Of a stretch of DNA of 64,000 bases, positions 25,068 through 38,300 are shown piece after piece. Source of the stretch: Entonaema liquescens. Lineage: Eukaryota > Ascomycota > Sordariomycetes > Xylariales > Xylariaceae. How positions within the stretch are numbered: position 1 is the stretch's first letter; every line of letters starts with the position of its first letter. Location of the stretch: positions 1,955,001-2,019,000 of the forward strand of contig CADCSX010000010.1 in the NCBI GenBank assembly GCA_902805475.1, given 5' to 3'. A model generated the notes under the pieces. That model did no database searches. It was not told where the DNA came from and worked only from the letters and a program-made list of their open reading frames with translations. Both the position numbers and the translations under genes were made by a program.

Positions 25068-28000
25068 ATGCTGAGTTATACGAATACTACTGTACATGAG
25101 CAACCACTCCAAGAACTACTCCAGCAAGCACCCAAACCACCCCAGGAAATATTACAGGGAGCAGCTGAAGGACAAGCTCAACAACCAGCGCCCAAACCAA
25201 AAGATTACTTCCAACGCACTCCACCTGTTTTCCAGTCAAGTGGTTTAGCAAAAAAAGTACCGTTCGAGCATCGAGCAAACCCTCTAGTCAATAGGAGCCA
25301 TCCGGATTTTATGAGGATAGAACGGTATTTCTTTACATTACTCCGAAATACCAGGCTTACAATTCGGGAGATACTTGATAACACGTTCGAACCTCACGAG
25401 ATCAGTATCATCGAGCCAGCCAGCCACCCACCGGAGCTGGTTAAACTACAGAAAGCGAATTCTATTCGTTACCAGCAGATCTTGGATACGCGCTTCGAGG
25501 GCAACGTCCCTACATTACAACTCAAGTTGACGCTTCTCTACTTCGGATTACCAGTTGCCCCAATGAAGCCCAGTCCGTCCCAAATGTTGACAATTACGGA
25601 CCTAGACTTTTTGGAGGACGAAATCGAGATCGCAACTGACCCTCTCGGGTTCCTGGATGAGTACGCTGAGAGAGCATACGGAAACCCTAATAAGCATGTT
25701 TCCGATCGTCATTTCCTCCAGCTCCCGCCAACACAGGAGTTTACGTCTTTACGTCTACGCTCTCAGCCATATCAAGACTTCTCAGTATTGAAATTACGCG
25801 GTGGTGCGTTGCCCCTAGAAATGGAATGGGAACAGGAGGGTGATCCCACACCCAGTCCAGTCACCAGTGCTGTAAGGGTTTTCGGGTACCAAGGGTCGAT
25901 TCTTGTCAGACCTGCTTCTTCAGCATATGAAAGTTTCGTTGAGACCGTAGACCAACTCTTGGGATTGAGATACAAATATAACTATTCCATACGGCTTCAA
26001 ATATGGAACCAAAACTCCCCCAACCCCGAGCCTGTCGCAGAGGAAATAGGCATGATCTACCACCACATCAAAAAGCCTAGTGGCGTCGACAAAATACATG
26101 AATTAGTAGAGCGGTTGTTCAGCAAGGACAACGAAGATGGGAAGTACTGCGGTTTCGTGCTCTTTGACAAGGAGAAATCTCCCGAATTCTTCCAGCCATC
26201 CTCCGAAACTGACCGATACGTTGTCCGTTTATGGGATGATAATAAAAGAACATGGCATATATGAAAGTTCCAAATGTTCTTTCGCCAACTCACAAACCGA
26301 ACCAGTTCAGTCGTGAATACTCCCGTGCCATGCAGGTACTATTCCCGCAAGCCCCTCACGAGTATTTGCAGTTCACGGCGGGTGGAAATGAATTAACGTA
26401 TGGACTACTCGATCCGCCCCCAGAAGTCTGGGATCAGGTCATCCAAGATAACGCAAATCAAAGCGAACTACCTCTTATAGGTCTCCTTGGCATTGATGTG
26501 CCAGGTGATGTCGTCCCTGTTTTCATACCAGGGTTCCACACATACGACGCCGACTTCTCGGGACCATCGCATAAACGACCTGTAACTACCCTAAGCAGGG
26601 GGACCTGAAATTAGACAGGGGAGATACCGGCGAGAGTGGGCTATCGAGATTGATCGCTGCAGTTAACGCCGCCAATCCGCTTGCAAGCAGTGACAAGAGA
26701 AAGATCGGGTTCGAAGTGTGGCTTCCAGGAGACGACTTCTTGAACACCGCGATCTCTGGGCATTTCATCAGCTTTGTGAATTTTGAGATCAACCCTCAGA
26801 CAATATATAACTGGCAGACTGCCGTGAACAGATATCAAACACCTAGAGTTCATGCCGAACCTGAAAAGATAGGCATCGTAGCTCGGCCCGTGTTCAGCAC
26901 TTACAAGTTCACCGCAAAGAATGATGACAAACGCCAGTTTTCAGTAAATCTGAATGATCTAAAGCTATCCGAGTTTAAAGAGGAGGTCAAATCTAAGCTT
27001 TTCCCTAGGTACCGACCGGATTTGAAGAACCTGGCTCTGCATTTAGTGCAGTCTACTTGGTCACAGAATAGGCTTGACTTCGCAGTCGGACATGACACGG
27101 ACGAAAAGGGGTGGAAATGGATCGTGAGACACATAACTGAACCAGACATAACCATTTCCATCGAGTATTGTCAAAACGAGTGGAGTGAGTCTCTAATAAG
27201 ATTGTAACTAACATACTAACATACCTGGCTAACATGTGAGATAAAAGGTGTAGAAAAAAATACGACATGGGGGCCGCGCTATGACACTACAGAACCCTTA
27301 ACGTTAACATCGCAATTCGATACGATGAATAAGGGTATTGCACCGTATGACCCGCCTGTACAACAGTTGTTTAAGGAATCCAAGAACAATTTAGAAGGCG
27401 CCAGGAGGGCACAGCAACTGAGAGAAAGGCTTTTTTGGGAGAACGCCAGTGTATTTGCCAGCCCAACCAAGCCCGCAATCCCGCTTCAGGGTCCGCCTAT
27501 TGAAACACTCATCAGAACGGGGCCCAACGTACCGGCGTTCACCACTGCGATGCGGACCCCGAGTGAAGTAGCCCGACTCGAAAAGGAAGTACATACACTA
27601 CGAGGAAATCTCCTTGACAGAGTTAGGGAATGTCCTTATAAGGACTGTGAGCGCGTCTTCCGCTTCCAAGATGGGAACGAGCTCGATCGACATTTAAGAG
27701 AGGACCACACTACACTCCAATGCTTCCTATGCGACAAAGAAAAACATGTCCTCCGGTTCTATGACTCCCAGAGTATCAGGCAACACTTCCTTGATAAACA
27801 CCTCGATAGCATCAAGGAGGAGCTAGTCGGGATCTCGAACTCCTCCAATGCCCTTAACATTTCTGGTCCCGCCGATATCATTAACCCACTTAAAGACAAT
27901 GATAGCATTCCTCTTCCTAAACCCACCAGAGAGAAGTCTATTTCGACCGAGTCGGGAAGGTTTATACGGGATACCGAAGCTTCTACCGACAGCAGTGATG

Positions 28001-29626
28001 ACAATGACAGCATCCCCCTCCCTAAGCCTGTAAGAGGGATGACTGCTTCTATTAAGTCAGAAAAGTCTCGCCATGATATTAAAGGCCCTGCCAGTGTTAT
28101 CAAACTACCTGATTCCAATGATAACATCCCTCCCCCTCCCCTATGAAGGAGAAGCCTATTTCGGTCAAGCCAAAAAGCTTAAACGGGACGCCAAAGGTCC
28201 TGCTAGTCCAGCGCTGGCTAACTATATAAGGGGTCTTTTCAACGCCCCAGCTAAAGATAAGTCCTCCAATGCGCCTCAGATCCCGACTACAGCATCGGTA
28301 TGGAGAGAAGCGACAACATCTGAACCGCTCCCTCCTCGCCAACCCCGTTCTCCCTTGTGGGATGAGTTTCTTGAGCCACAGTCAGAACCCGGGTGCTTTT
28401 TCCCAGATGCCGATTGGAGATGTTCCCGTTGCTTCAGAGCCGCAGGACACAGCAAGCATCAAATAGATGTAAGTAAACCCTTCGATTCGCTGTATGTTAA
28501 AGAGATACAAGCTCACACATCGCAACCGTGACAGGAGCATATGGATGAAAATGGATCTTGCAAGATTCGTCGCACTCTGGGTACGACGAGATACGGTCCT
28601 GTGCCTAACCGTAGTGGATGGATTGTTCCAGACGAGAAATTCGACTTTAGCACGGCATATTACAACTTCGTCAACAAGTATCCGGCATACAAGTACACCA
28701 TGTATCCAGTGCGCCAAGAAAACGTCGATTCAGTCTGGGGAAACCCTGACAACCTAGACAAGGCAATCGGTTCCATCGAAGACGACCCGAACTTCAAAGG
28801 AACTGAATACGTGGATTCTCAGAGCGATCAACTACCATGGCCGCCGTACCAGGGTATGGTAATACCGCTAAACGGACCGGAACCAGATCCACCAGGAGCT
28901 TATAGATTGGTGAGCTGGGACAACGAGGCATCAAGGGAAGAAGAAATACTCTACATGAGTGATAACAGAGTCGAAGAGCTAGAAGATGTGGTTAAAACTG
29001 GAGGCGATGAAGAAGACAACGAGAAAGAAAGTAATTATGAGCTCGAGGCTCGATCCGAAGCTAGTGCCCAGGAATCGACCGAATATAGCAGCCAAGAAAC
29101 ATCCCTAAGCGAATTGGGGGAACCAGACAAGGAGTACGATCCGAGCAAACTAGCGCTTGATACCGAAGACGAACTCGAGGAGGAATACTCGGAGAGGAGC
29201 GCCGTGACAGACCCTATTCAAGAGTTAGAAACAGACCCTTCCCGGAAGCCTAGTAAAAAGCGCTCACGGAGGTCGAAAGGCAGCACTCCAGCGAAGAAGC
29301 GTGTAAAGTCACGATCTTCGGGTCCCACAACTAATCCCATCCAGTTTAAACATGAACCTCCTTCGGACCACGGTATTGATTATGTTCCATGGACCACCCC
29401 GCAACGGATCATATCTCCAAAGTCCGGATACAGTGGCACCCAGTTCCCCGAACGGAATCCTATTACATCGGTCCCTCCCAGCTGGGAAAATACCAATAAG
29501 ATTACCCAGCCGTGGGGACGAGGTTCTCAGCCTCCGGTCAGTAAACCTTCTACGCCCTGGGTGTCATCCTTCCAGCGATCCGCCTCCGGACCACCTTCAG
29601 CCAGACCTCAGACTCGAGGAAAGTAA
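25068..29626 (+). CDS. Large C2H2-type zinc-finger protein, unknown function, with four one-base frame breaks
   Basis: Exons 25068-27184, 27254-28468 and 28535-29626 are supported by clean introns of 69 and 66 bp (GGCTAAC branch in the first). Inside the exons the frame changes at 26244-26247 (A run), 26598-26602 (G run), 28128-28141 (C runs) and 28172-28176 (A run). With one extra base at each, the total is exactly 1476 codons. Residues 1-60 are Pro/Gln-rich. A long unique region follows (LRLWDDNK-like, VPNVLSPTHK, GFEVWLPGDDFLN). Near 27,630-27,815 are two C2H2 fingers: CPYKDC with HLREDH, and CFLC with HFLDKH. Next is a tandem of an acidic IPLPKP-containing unit, then a Cys/His cluster (WRCSRCFRAAGHSKH). 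The tail is Glu/Ser-rich with a basic nuclear-type patch. It is probably nuclear, perhaps regulatory; no homologous family is known to me. Confidence 0.72.
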
Positions 29627-30513
29627 ATATGTAGCTGTGGTTCATTACCCAGCGGGTGGGGAGGGGGGCGAATCAAATCTGACGAGCTAAAGGTGCACGT
29701 GTTGATTAGAGAGGACGAGGTGTATGAGTTAGGAAGCATATTTGATCTTTACGGTTTGGATTCACGGCTTGGATTTTCATTTGTTTTTAGGAAAGGGGCT
29801 TGACCCGACCCATAGCAGGCTAACCTGGCTGGGTTTCCACTTGGTTTATACCTGCAAACCTATTAGCTGTTTGGTAGCCACCATAGTAATGAGTAGTGCT
29901 TCGCTTCGTGGGTTGTTTTAATCTAGTAATCTGGCGTGAAATATCCTTAACTACTACCCACCCGACCCTTCATATAAGGAGCTTGTATCAATCAGAGTGA
30001 TTAAGCTATCGGACCTTCAGCGTTGCGAATCGGCTCATACTGTGCCAATCACTATGAATTCCACATATAAAACTCTGAATTTATATACCAAATTGTTCAT
30101 ATGGGACAAGCGTTATGGATTTCCAAAAACGTCGGTCTACAAGCTTCTTGAGAGCTATGAGTGACGGCATTACTGTAACTTCATGTAACGTATTAACTCT
30201 AGTGAATCGTCGCGGCTACATTCTAGCACTTTGGTTCTTCGGCGCGAGTGTAGGAAAACAGAATGCCTCCCCTATTGATTTGACGCGCCACGCTATCAAC
30301 ATCCCTGGGCCATCTGGCCCCAACCTGATCCTCAATGTCAAACCTTGAATTGGTATCATATTTTGCGCAGGGAAATGAGAATGCCTTTGGGCTGCCTAAG
30401 GCATTTCCTACCAGTCTCGCAAAGTAAAAAAAAAATTGATAATAACGGCCATTTCTAACTTGTTGATTATACAAATAGGAGAAGCGTCTAGGCACAAGTT
30501 CTTCATACCATAG
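29627..30513. other. Convergent 3' intergenic region
   Basis: Lies between the ends of the zinc-finger gene and CET1. The short frames here (for example 30115-30348) have no recognisable content and start in the shared terminator region. Confidence 0.55.
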
Positions 30514-33307
30514 CTAAGATTGATTATGGTGCAGCGGCGGACATCGTCGCGCTAAGAGGCGTACATTGTTAACGAGGCCGTCGACGAGGTCCTCGTACCG
30601 GTTTGGTTTTCTTTGCATGAGCATGCGGCCATGCTCAATCAGATGACGTGCCTCCAATTCAACTTCGAGCTCGTGCTCCTTTGGAGCACCAGCGGGCGCT
30701 TGGCCGGGTTGGTTGCCTGAACTCGCGGATCCCTGCTTCACCTGTGTCAAATCGATCTGGTAAAAACCGTGTTTGTAGCTGAGACGATCTTTAATACGAT
30801 CTGGTGGCCGCTCCTTGTTGGGATTCTGACCACGCTCGATCTCTTCCACCGGGCCATCCCAGTCCCATTCTAAATTGATACTTATGCGGCAGTCGAGGGG
30901 TAAGTGGGGGAAATGTATGTTCAAATCCGCAATTCGAGCCTTGACGATCTTGGCTAAGATGTTGTTAGGGTTCTGTTCGTGGGTGGTGACCCGGGCCTTT
31001 ATAGGCGCGCCCTGCTGTAGAAGGCCGGATATGCAGGCTGGTACACGTTGACGCATATGTGGCGCGAGTTCGTAAAATCGATCAACCTCTCGGCGATGTA
31101 CGTAGTGTACTTGAACGCGAGAAGCAGCTGTATGGTTGCGAGGGAAGGAGGCTTTCACCTGCTCGTTTAAGAACTCGTTGAGCTCACGATGTTGGGTCTA
31201 TCGGCAGGCCTGGTTAGCAAGTTAACAAGACAGGACGAGTAGAAAAAGTAACCTACCTCAGTCATGGAGCTACGAAAAGCGACCCTGTTGCTACTTTCTA
31301 GCACACACTCACCGGCCCTTATCCCGGGCATGTTAATGCGGTCATTGGTCATCTTGTCGATAATAATGCCAAGTTTAGCTTCGATCTCGAATACCGCCCC
31401 CGGCTATGGACCTCTTCGAGATGAGAAAATTGAAGCACATGAATGCCCAAGAAGTCAGCGACCTCACGACATACAATATTCTTTGGCGTTTCGTTGCTAA
31501 TGCTGGGCTCCCATGGGAATGGTTGGCCATTGAACATAAAGGGGTCCTTGACAGTTGCATGATTAGGCTCTTCCGCTTTGGGAGCGGCCACGGATCGTGT
31601 TGTTTCGGGCGAGGTGTGACGAGAGATATGGTCAGGTTTTACGTGTACACTAGCATCGTGTTGATTGCTCCCGTTAGCCTGTCCGGTCGTGTTGGCATGC
31701 TGGCGAATGTGGTGTTTCAGCGAAAAGTTGCGACTCGTTATTCTGGGCTGATCGCGGTCTCTACCACTCTGAGCCCAGATCGGCGGTCTGTCGTATTTAA
31801 CACGCTTTCGGCGTGGCATCATCGGCGATACCGATGGCTGCACTGCAGCCGCTAGCGAGGCGGCACGGTTGCCGTTCAAGTGAGGCGGCGGTGGAGCCTT
31901 CCGGCTGTTCTCAAGCTCGTCGGGTCCAAGATCTCTATGCTCTAGTTTTCTCTTCGCCGGGGTACCGGCGTGTTGGGATTCCATGATGTTATTAACGATA
32001 GGAGCTTGTGGAGGTCGTTGGGAATTATAGGGATTTACGTCGCTGCTAGTGGATGAAGGGCGATGGCCACCGTTGCTAGGTAAACTAGGAACACGTGTTT
32101 TAGGTGAGACACTGACGCTTCTATCACGTTCACTCCGAGATTGCGACCCGCGGTGAGATTCGGCAACAGCGTCGTAGGTACCGTGACTGCTGCTACTTGA
32201 CATTCGTTGGATAGGCGCTGGAGGAGGTGGCTTGGGAGATGTCTGCACCGGCTGAGGGGGGTACGCAGCGGAAATAGTAGAGGCGCGTTTTTGGTATGGG
32301 CTCGGAGGCTGCTTGTAACTTACGGCAGGCGATAGTCGTGGAGGTAATGGCTGCCCTAGAGGTGTCGAAGGTGTCGAAGGTTGACGCTGATGTTGGGATT
32401 GCTGCTGCTGTTGCTGTGGATCAATCAGAAGCGGGTGAGAATGTATAGTTGCAATAGGGCTGCCTTGAAGATAGGGGGCCCCATATGGAGCCGATTGGCT
32501 ATGCGCAGAAGTAGGCGTCGGTGTCGATTGGATTGAATGAGATCTCTGATGTAAGTATTGAGTACTACCACCGGGGGTACCTACAGGAGGTGTTTGTGGT
32601 AATTGTTGCGCGTGTTGTTGGCTATGCGCGTAAGATATGGAGCTGTGTTGTGGTGGTGGTGGTGGTGGCGGTGGTTGTTGTTGTTGTTGTTGCGGTTGAG
32701 GTTGCGGTTGGGAATTATTGTAACTATCACGAGAATAAGCACTCGCTGGTGCACTCGGACCAACACCCGGACCAGCGCTAGCACTTGGTGGACCGTACTG
32801 GTGTCTTTGCACGGGGCTCACAGGTGGCTGTTGCGCTGAGGGAAATGGATAGCCTCCGCTAACGGTACTAACAGAAGACGTAGGTGTTCGTCGATACGGT
32901 GAAGGTCCTGATATCGAAGCGCTACCAGGTGATCGTAAATCGTGCGAACCAGGTGGCTGGAGCGGTGGGACAGGTGGCCTACCGGCAAACGCGTTCGTCG
33001 GAGGGTTGTAAGAGGTTGGGGATTGGTACAGATGATTAGGAGTACCGGGAGGAAGGTAATCGTGAGGATGTTGACTTGGTGAGGCTCGAGTTGGGTGGCC
33101 GTAGTCTCTGAATGATTGAGGATGTGGACTAGCATGAGCGGGCGTCGAGGGCGCGGCTGGGTTTTGATTCTGGTTCTGGTTCGAGTTCGGGTTCGGGATT
33201 GATATAACAGATGGCGAAGTCTGTAAAGATGGTTGAGGTTGAAGTTGAGGCGGCTGCTTTTTCGATGCTCCCCCGTCTGGTCCGTTCAACACGTCGCGTA
33301 GATCCAT
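30514..33307 (-). CDS. CET1: mRNA-capping enzyme beta subunit (polynucleotide 5'-triphosphatase)
   Basis: Exons 33307-31257 and 31197-30514 flank a 59-bp intron. The enzyme removes the gamma-phosphate from the 5' end of nascent RNA, the first capping step, in the nucleus. It belongs to the fungal tunnel-type metal-dependent triphosphatases. The two metal-binding strands are visible: EIEAKLGIIID just before the intron and HELEVELE near the C-terminus. RIKDRLSYKHGFYQIDLT is also typical. The first 550 or so residues are disordered, Pro/Gln/Ser-rich with a polyglutamine and polyproline tract. The ATG at 33307 (MDLRDVLN) is chosen because family members start this way and the longer frame opens with GTG. 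The frame breaks at a C5 run (31397-31401 on the plus strand): one more base would join HSRG to AVFEIEAKLG and give about 911 residues. Confidence 0.9.
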
Positions 33308-34839
33308 CTTCGCGATGTGGCCTATTTGCTCTCTTGATATCTTCCTTATTGGGTTTCGCCTCTTCTCTTCGTCACACACCTTTTCTTCTCTTTTTCTTTT
33401 TTTCCTACACTGAACAATCGAATGCGCAATACGTATACATATACACTTATATTACTTACACGCATGCAACCGATAATATGTGCGCGCGCTATCTGATTCT
33501 CTCGTCACTGCTTCTCTTATCTTTATTCTTCTTCTTCTCTATCGCGCGCGCGCACAATCACTCTTCGCTTGCACTATGCCCGCGTACTCTAGCGTCATCG
33601 ATACATTAAGGTAACGACGTTCGGTTATTTCGGGCGATGCAATCAATGCGACTAGTTGTCGATGATAGCTCAGGATATCTTATGGGAACATGTAGAAAAA
33701 TAAATATAAAAAAAGTCGGTGGATGGTGCAAACGGTCGAGAAAGAGAGAGCGAGAAGCCCGGTTTGTCGGGTTTGGTTGGACGTCCGCGTTTTGGAGCCA
33801 ATATCGCGAAAATTATCAATTTTGCATTTTCGCTCTCTAATCGGATCTGACCCCCAGGACAATAGCAATGGCTCTGCGTTGCTATGGTGTTGTAGATAAA
33901 ATAGAATAGGAATTATGCGCAATAATCGGCAATAGGAAGATAGAATTGATAGATGGGTATTATTCCTAGTTGTATTCCTAGTTGTACAAAAGTTGGTCGA
34001 ATTATAACAAAGATTAATAGTCCAGGGATGAATGCGAAAGCGTGCGTGACATGATGAATCGATCAATCAGTAGAGCTCTGATTTTTTTTTTTTTTTTCTA
34101 ATTCTCCTATCCTTGCCTTCGTTGTATTTAAAGTATAGGTACCTGTATTGAAGCCTTATAGACGCGCATCTCAAGGTATCAGTACTAAGAGCAGCCTACA
34201 TAAAATTTGGAGCCTTGGACATACAGGGTTATTGAGGTAGGAGCTGATAACTGTAGCTTCTTCGGCGGGCCATTCGACTAACAGCGGCTGTTTTTGATAG
34301 GTATCATACTGGACATATAAGTATATACATGTACATACTTATACAATATGAGAAATAAGCGTCGAATTCATCGAGTCTCGAGGACCCGCATCAAAGGATA
34401 CCTATCCAAGTTCCAGATAGAAGTCCTTTACACAGTTTAGGTACAGGTATCTACTTCATACCTCGAATTGAGCAAGCAATAGATGTCCACTATATTAGAG
34501 GAGCACAAAGTGCCTAACTAAGTAAAGTAAGCCTGTTTGAAATTACCCCTTCAAAGTTATGCCATTGTCTTGATTGGCTGTTGTTTGCAGTGTAAAGTAT
34601 CTAAGTTCGAGTCTACCTGTATGTATAAGTTATCAGGATCTTTCACCTATAAAGCCACCTGTGGCTGATCCTGAGGCTACAATATTCAAGTCCTCCACTG
34701 TGTACTTTAGGTAAGTACAGATCCATAAAAAGTGGATGCACCTAGATACTTAGGTACCAAACCTAATCTTGCCAAATCGCCAAGCCAGACAGGCAGAGCT
34801 GCGCCTGACGTGGACGTTGAAGCTTAGTGCCAAGCCTTA

Positions 34840-35106
34840 CGAAGGTTGGGGCCAAAAGTCTTGCACATGCCTGAGTTCTTGGCATCCTATTTCAACGTCC
34901 GCAATATCTGTCACACTGTACAAGCGCTATACTTAATAGGGAATTTAATAGTGGCCCAGACGCTAAGCTTAGGCGTTCTATCACTATATTACAGGGACAT
35001 TATCCACTATAACTTAAATAATACCGTACAATCTCTTTGCAATTCATACGTAGCTTACCTAAGCCAAAAAAGCTCAGATGTGCAAGACTTTTGGCCCCAA
35101 CCTTCG
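34840..35106. mobile_element. 267-bp MITE with TA target duplication (Tc1/mariner-like ends)
   Basis: The left end CGAAGGTTGGGGCCAAAAG continues as TCTTGCACAT. The exact reverse complement of all 29 bases is found at the right end, 35078-35106. After a two-base indel the match continues with CTGAG. Both ends are flanked directly by TA (34838-34839 and 35107-35108), the target duplication of Tc1/mariner/Fot1 transposons. The 200-bp interior has no coding capacity, so it is non-autonomous. It has an internal palindrome around CGCTAAGCTTAGGCG near 34,961. The 3' edge lies 288 bp upstream of the RPN2 start codon. Confidence 0.85.
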
Positions 35107-35330
35107 TACATCTCCATCAACAGCATTACCTGTTGCGTCTGTTGCATCTTAAATCCATTTGGAATAACTTCACCATTAATTTTTCAAAACCAAACACCAT
35201 ACAAAAATCAGATACGGTACCACGCGAGTTGCATTGTACATCACGGCATACGTAACCATCGCCGTAATCCAGCAATCAATTTGATCTCGTTCCATACATC
35301 TTCTCTTTTTTTTTTTTTTTTCTCTCGTTC

Positions 35331-35339
35331 TCCGCCACC
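35331..35339 (-). promoter_or_regulatory. Possible proteasome control (PACE-like) element
   Basis: The minus strand reads GGTGGCGGA, sharing the GGTGGC core with the yeast proteasome-associated control element GGTGGCAAA. It lies 56 bp upstream of the RPN2 ATG. Whether filamentous fungi use this site is not shown by the sequence, and a six-base core occurs by chance often. Confidence 0.25.
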
Positions 35340-35394
35340 TGTAACAAGTCGTTAGTAAACGTTCGTTCATCACTTATACAGGAACGACTTCAAT

Positions 35395-38300
35395 ATGCCT
35401 GGTCTGGTCACAGCTACTGGCGTGCTAGCCTTTCTGGCCGACGAAGAACCCGAGCTGAAGGTGTTTGCCCTGCAGACTCTCAATGACGATATTGATACCG
35501 TTTGGTTCGAAGTCGCCAGCGCTCTAGGCCAGATGTAAGCAAAATTTTATATACACCAATATCCATATTCATACAATCAGGTATTAACCGGTTGGGTTTC
35601 TAGCGAAGCTCTCTACGAGGATGAATCTTTCCCTGAACGCAAGCTGGCCGCCCTTGTTCTCGCCAAGGTCTACTACCACCTCCAGGCCTATGATGAGAGC
35701 ATGTTCTTCGCCTTAGCCGCGGGTGAGCTATTTAAGCTCGACAATCCGGGAGAGTTTGAGGAAACCATCATCTCCAAGTGCGTCGACCACTACATCGCTA
35801 CCAAGAACGAGAATCACACCGTCGTTAGCAAGAAAGATGGCGATACCTCCTTGCCCGCCCTCGCTACGGCCTTTTCGAGCACTACCGCCGATGGAAATGC
35901 CTCCGCTCTTATCTCACCCACAACTCCATTTTCCCAGTCTACCTTGCCGTCCAAGTCTCTCTTATCTCGCGCCTCCACCGAAAACGCAATTCTCGAGCCT
36001 TCTTTTGAGCCCCAGAAGAAACAGCACCGATCGTCTTCTATCGCTTTAACCCACAACGAGCTTGATACCCGACGCGCCATTGACAGCGTTATAGAGCGAC
36101 TATTCGAGAGCTGTCTCAGAGAGAGGCGTTACCAACAAGTTGTAGGTATCGCTGTCGAAGCGAAGCGACTCGACGTGGTCAGCAAGGTTATCCAACGCGC
36201 AGACGACGACTATAAGCGCAACAAAGGCAAATCTACGCAGGAAGACGCTATGGGTCCCGCCGAGGAGCTACTCGACTATTGCTTAAATATATGCATGGAC
36301 GTTGTGCAAGAGCGAGCTTTCCGGGACGATATCTTGCAGCTCATCCTCGACATTCTCACTAGCGGCAGGGCCAAGGATCCCGACTACTTCTCCATCGCCA
36401 AGTGTATCGTCTACCTTAACAAGGATGAGCAAGCCCGCACCGTCATACAACATCTCGTCAAGGCTGAGACCGTCGAGGCTACCGCCATAGCTTATCAATT
36501 TGCCTTCGACCTTTACGACAACGGCACGCAGGAATTTTGGGCAAGGTTATCTCGGGGTTACCGAAGGGCGACCCACCCGTCGAGAAGAAGGAGGATGATC
36601 CTACCAGTGAATCTGAGAGGCAACCCTTGCTTAGCGATATCGAATCCGGAGAAGTCGACGAGAAGAAGGCGCCGATCTATAGAAATATCCGCTCCATTCT
36701 TGATGGCACCAAAACCATCAAGCTCAACCTTGAATTCCTCTACCGCAACAACCGTACCGACCTCAGCATTCTCAACAAGGTTCGGGATAGTCTAGAGGGT
36801 CGACATTCCATATTCCACACGGCTGTCACTTTTTGCAATGCCTTCATGAACCAAGGTACAACTAATGACAAGTTCTTCCGAGACAATTTGGAGTGGCTGG
36901 GCAAGGCCGTAAACTGGTCGAAATTTACAGCCACTGCAGCTTTAGGTGTGATCCACCGCGGGAATCTCTCACAGTCTAGAAAGCTCCTAGAGCCTTATCT
37001 ACCCCGAGGTGCTGGCGGGATTAGCGGTGGCTCTCCCTATTCTCAAGGTGGAGCCCTCTATGCGTATGGCCTTATCCACGCGAATCACGGTGCCGACGCC
37101 TTGGACTATCTTAAGACACAGTTTACCGCTGCCGAGGAAGAGGTAATCCAGCATGGTGGAGCGCTAGGTCTTGGTCTAGCTGGCATGGCTAGCGGAAACG
37201 AGGAGATATTTGAGAACCTCAAAGCCGTCCTTTACGCCGACTCTGCTCTCAATGGTGAGGCTGTCGGCCTTGCAATGGGTCTAATCATGCTGGGAACCGG
37301 AAACGTAAAGGCTCTAGAAGATATGGTTGCCTACGCGCATGAAACATCCCATGAGAAGAGTGTGCGAGGTTTAGCCTTGGGCATGGCCTTAATCATGTAT
37401 GGTCAACAAGAGGGTGCAGACGTCATGATTGAAGGTCTCCTGATGGACCCGGATCCATCATTGCGATACGGCGGTATCATGACTGTCGCAATGGCTTATT
37501 GCGGCACTGGCAGCAACAAGGCGATCCGAAAATTGCTACACGTTGCCGTTAGCGATGTAAACGACGATGTTCGACGAATCGCAGTTATGAGCTTAGGTTT
37601 CATACTGTTCCGTAAGCCCGGAAGCGTGCCTCGTATGGTCGAGCTCCTTTCCGAATCATACAATCCCCACGTGCGTTACGGCTCCGCCATGGCGCTTGGT
37701 ATCTCGTGCGCGGGAACCGGACTTGACGAGGCCATTGATCTTCTAGAGCCTATGATGAAGGATCCTACTGACTTCGTTAGGCAAGGTGCCCTAATTGCGT
37801 TAGCCATGATCATGATCCAGCAGAACGAAGTGATGAACCCGAAGGTTGCATCAATTCGCCAGACCCTGAAGAAGGTCGTTGGTGACCGCCACGAAGATGC
37901 CATGACCAAATTTGGCGCTGCCTTGGCTCTGGGTATCATTGATGCCGGTGGACGCAATTGCACAATCGGCCTGCAGACCCAAACGGGCAACCTAAACATG
38001 GCCGGTATTGTCGGCATGGCCGTGTTCACGCAGTATTGGTACTGGTTCCCGTTCACTCACTTCCTGTCCCTGGCCTTTAGCCCAACCTCGATTATCGCCC
38101 TCGATCACGAGTTGGATATCATCGACGTCAAGTTCCACTGCGCTACCAAACCAAGTCTATTCGACTATCCACCGGAGCAGGAGGTTAAGGCGGAAGAGGG
38201 TCCGGCCATGATTGCCACCGCAATTCTCTCTACCACTGCCCAAGCCAAACGCCGGGCTCAGAAGAAAGAGAAAGCTCAGCGACGAGAGAGCATGGATATC

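Larger units (their letters stand above)
33308..35394. other. Divergent promoter region of CET1 and RPN2
   Basis: About 2.1 kb without a gene. Pyrimidine-rich tracts near 33,380-33,560 lie just upstream of CET1. Poly-T runs occur at about 34,082-34,097 and 35,306-35,320. The MITE at 34840-35106 is inserted here. The open frame 34846-35355 spans the MITE and is not a gene. Confidence 0.6.

Noticed and set aside
30115..30348. 77-codon frame between the zinc-finger gene and CET1
   Set aside because: No domain or homologous text; lies in the shared 3' region and is mirrored by another open frame on the opposite strand.
31349..31440. A 35-bp intron in CET1 instead of a frame break
   Set aside because: GTGCTT...CATAG would keep the frame, but it is below normal fungal intron size and would delete the family-conserved HLEEVHSRG segment. 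One missing base at the C5 run explains the sequence better.
34846..35355. 169-codon plus-strand frame upstream of RPN2
   Set aside because: It starts inside the MITE, spans both inverted ends and a poly-T tract, and has no recognisable domain.
36530..36545. Programmed ribosomal frameshift in RPN2
   Set aside because: RPN2 is not known to use frameshifting, no slippery heptamer with a downstream structure is evident, and the same kind of break occurs in three neighbouring genes.
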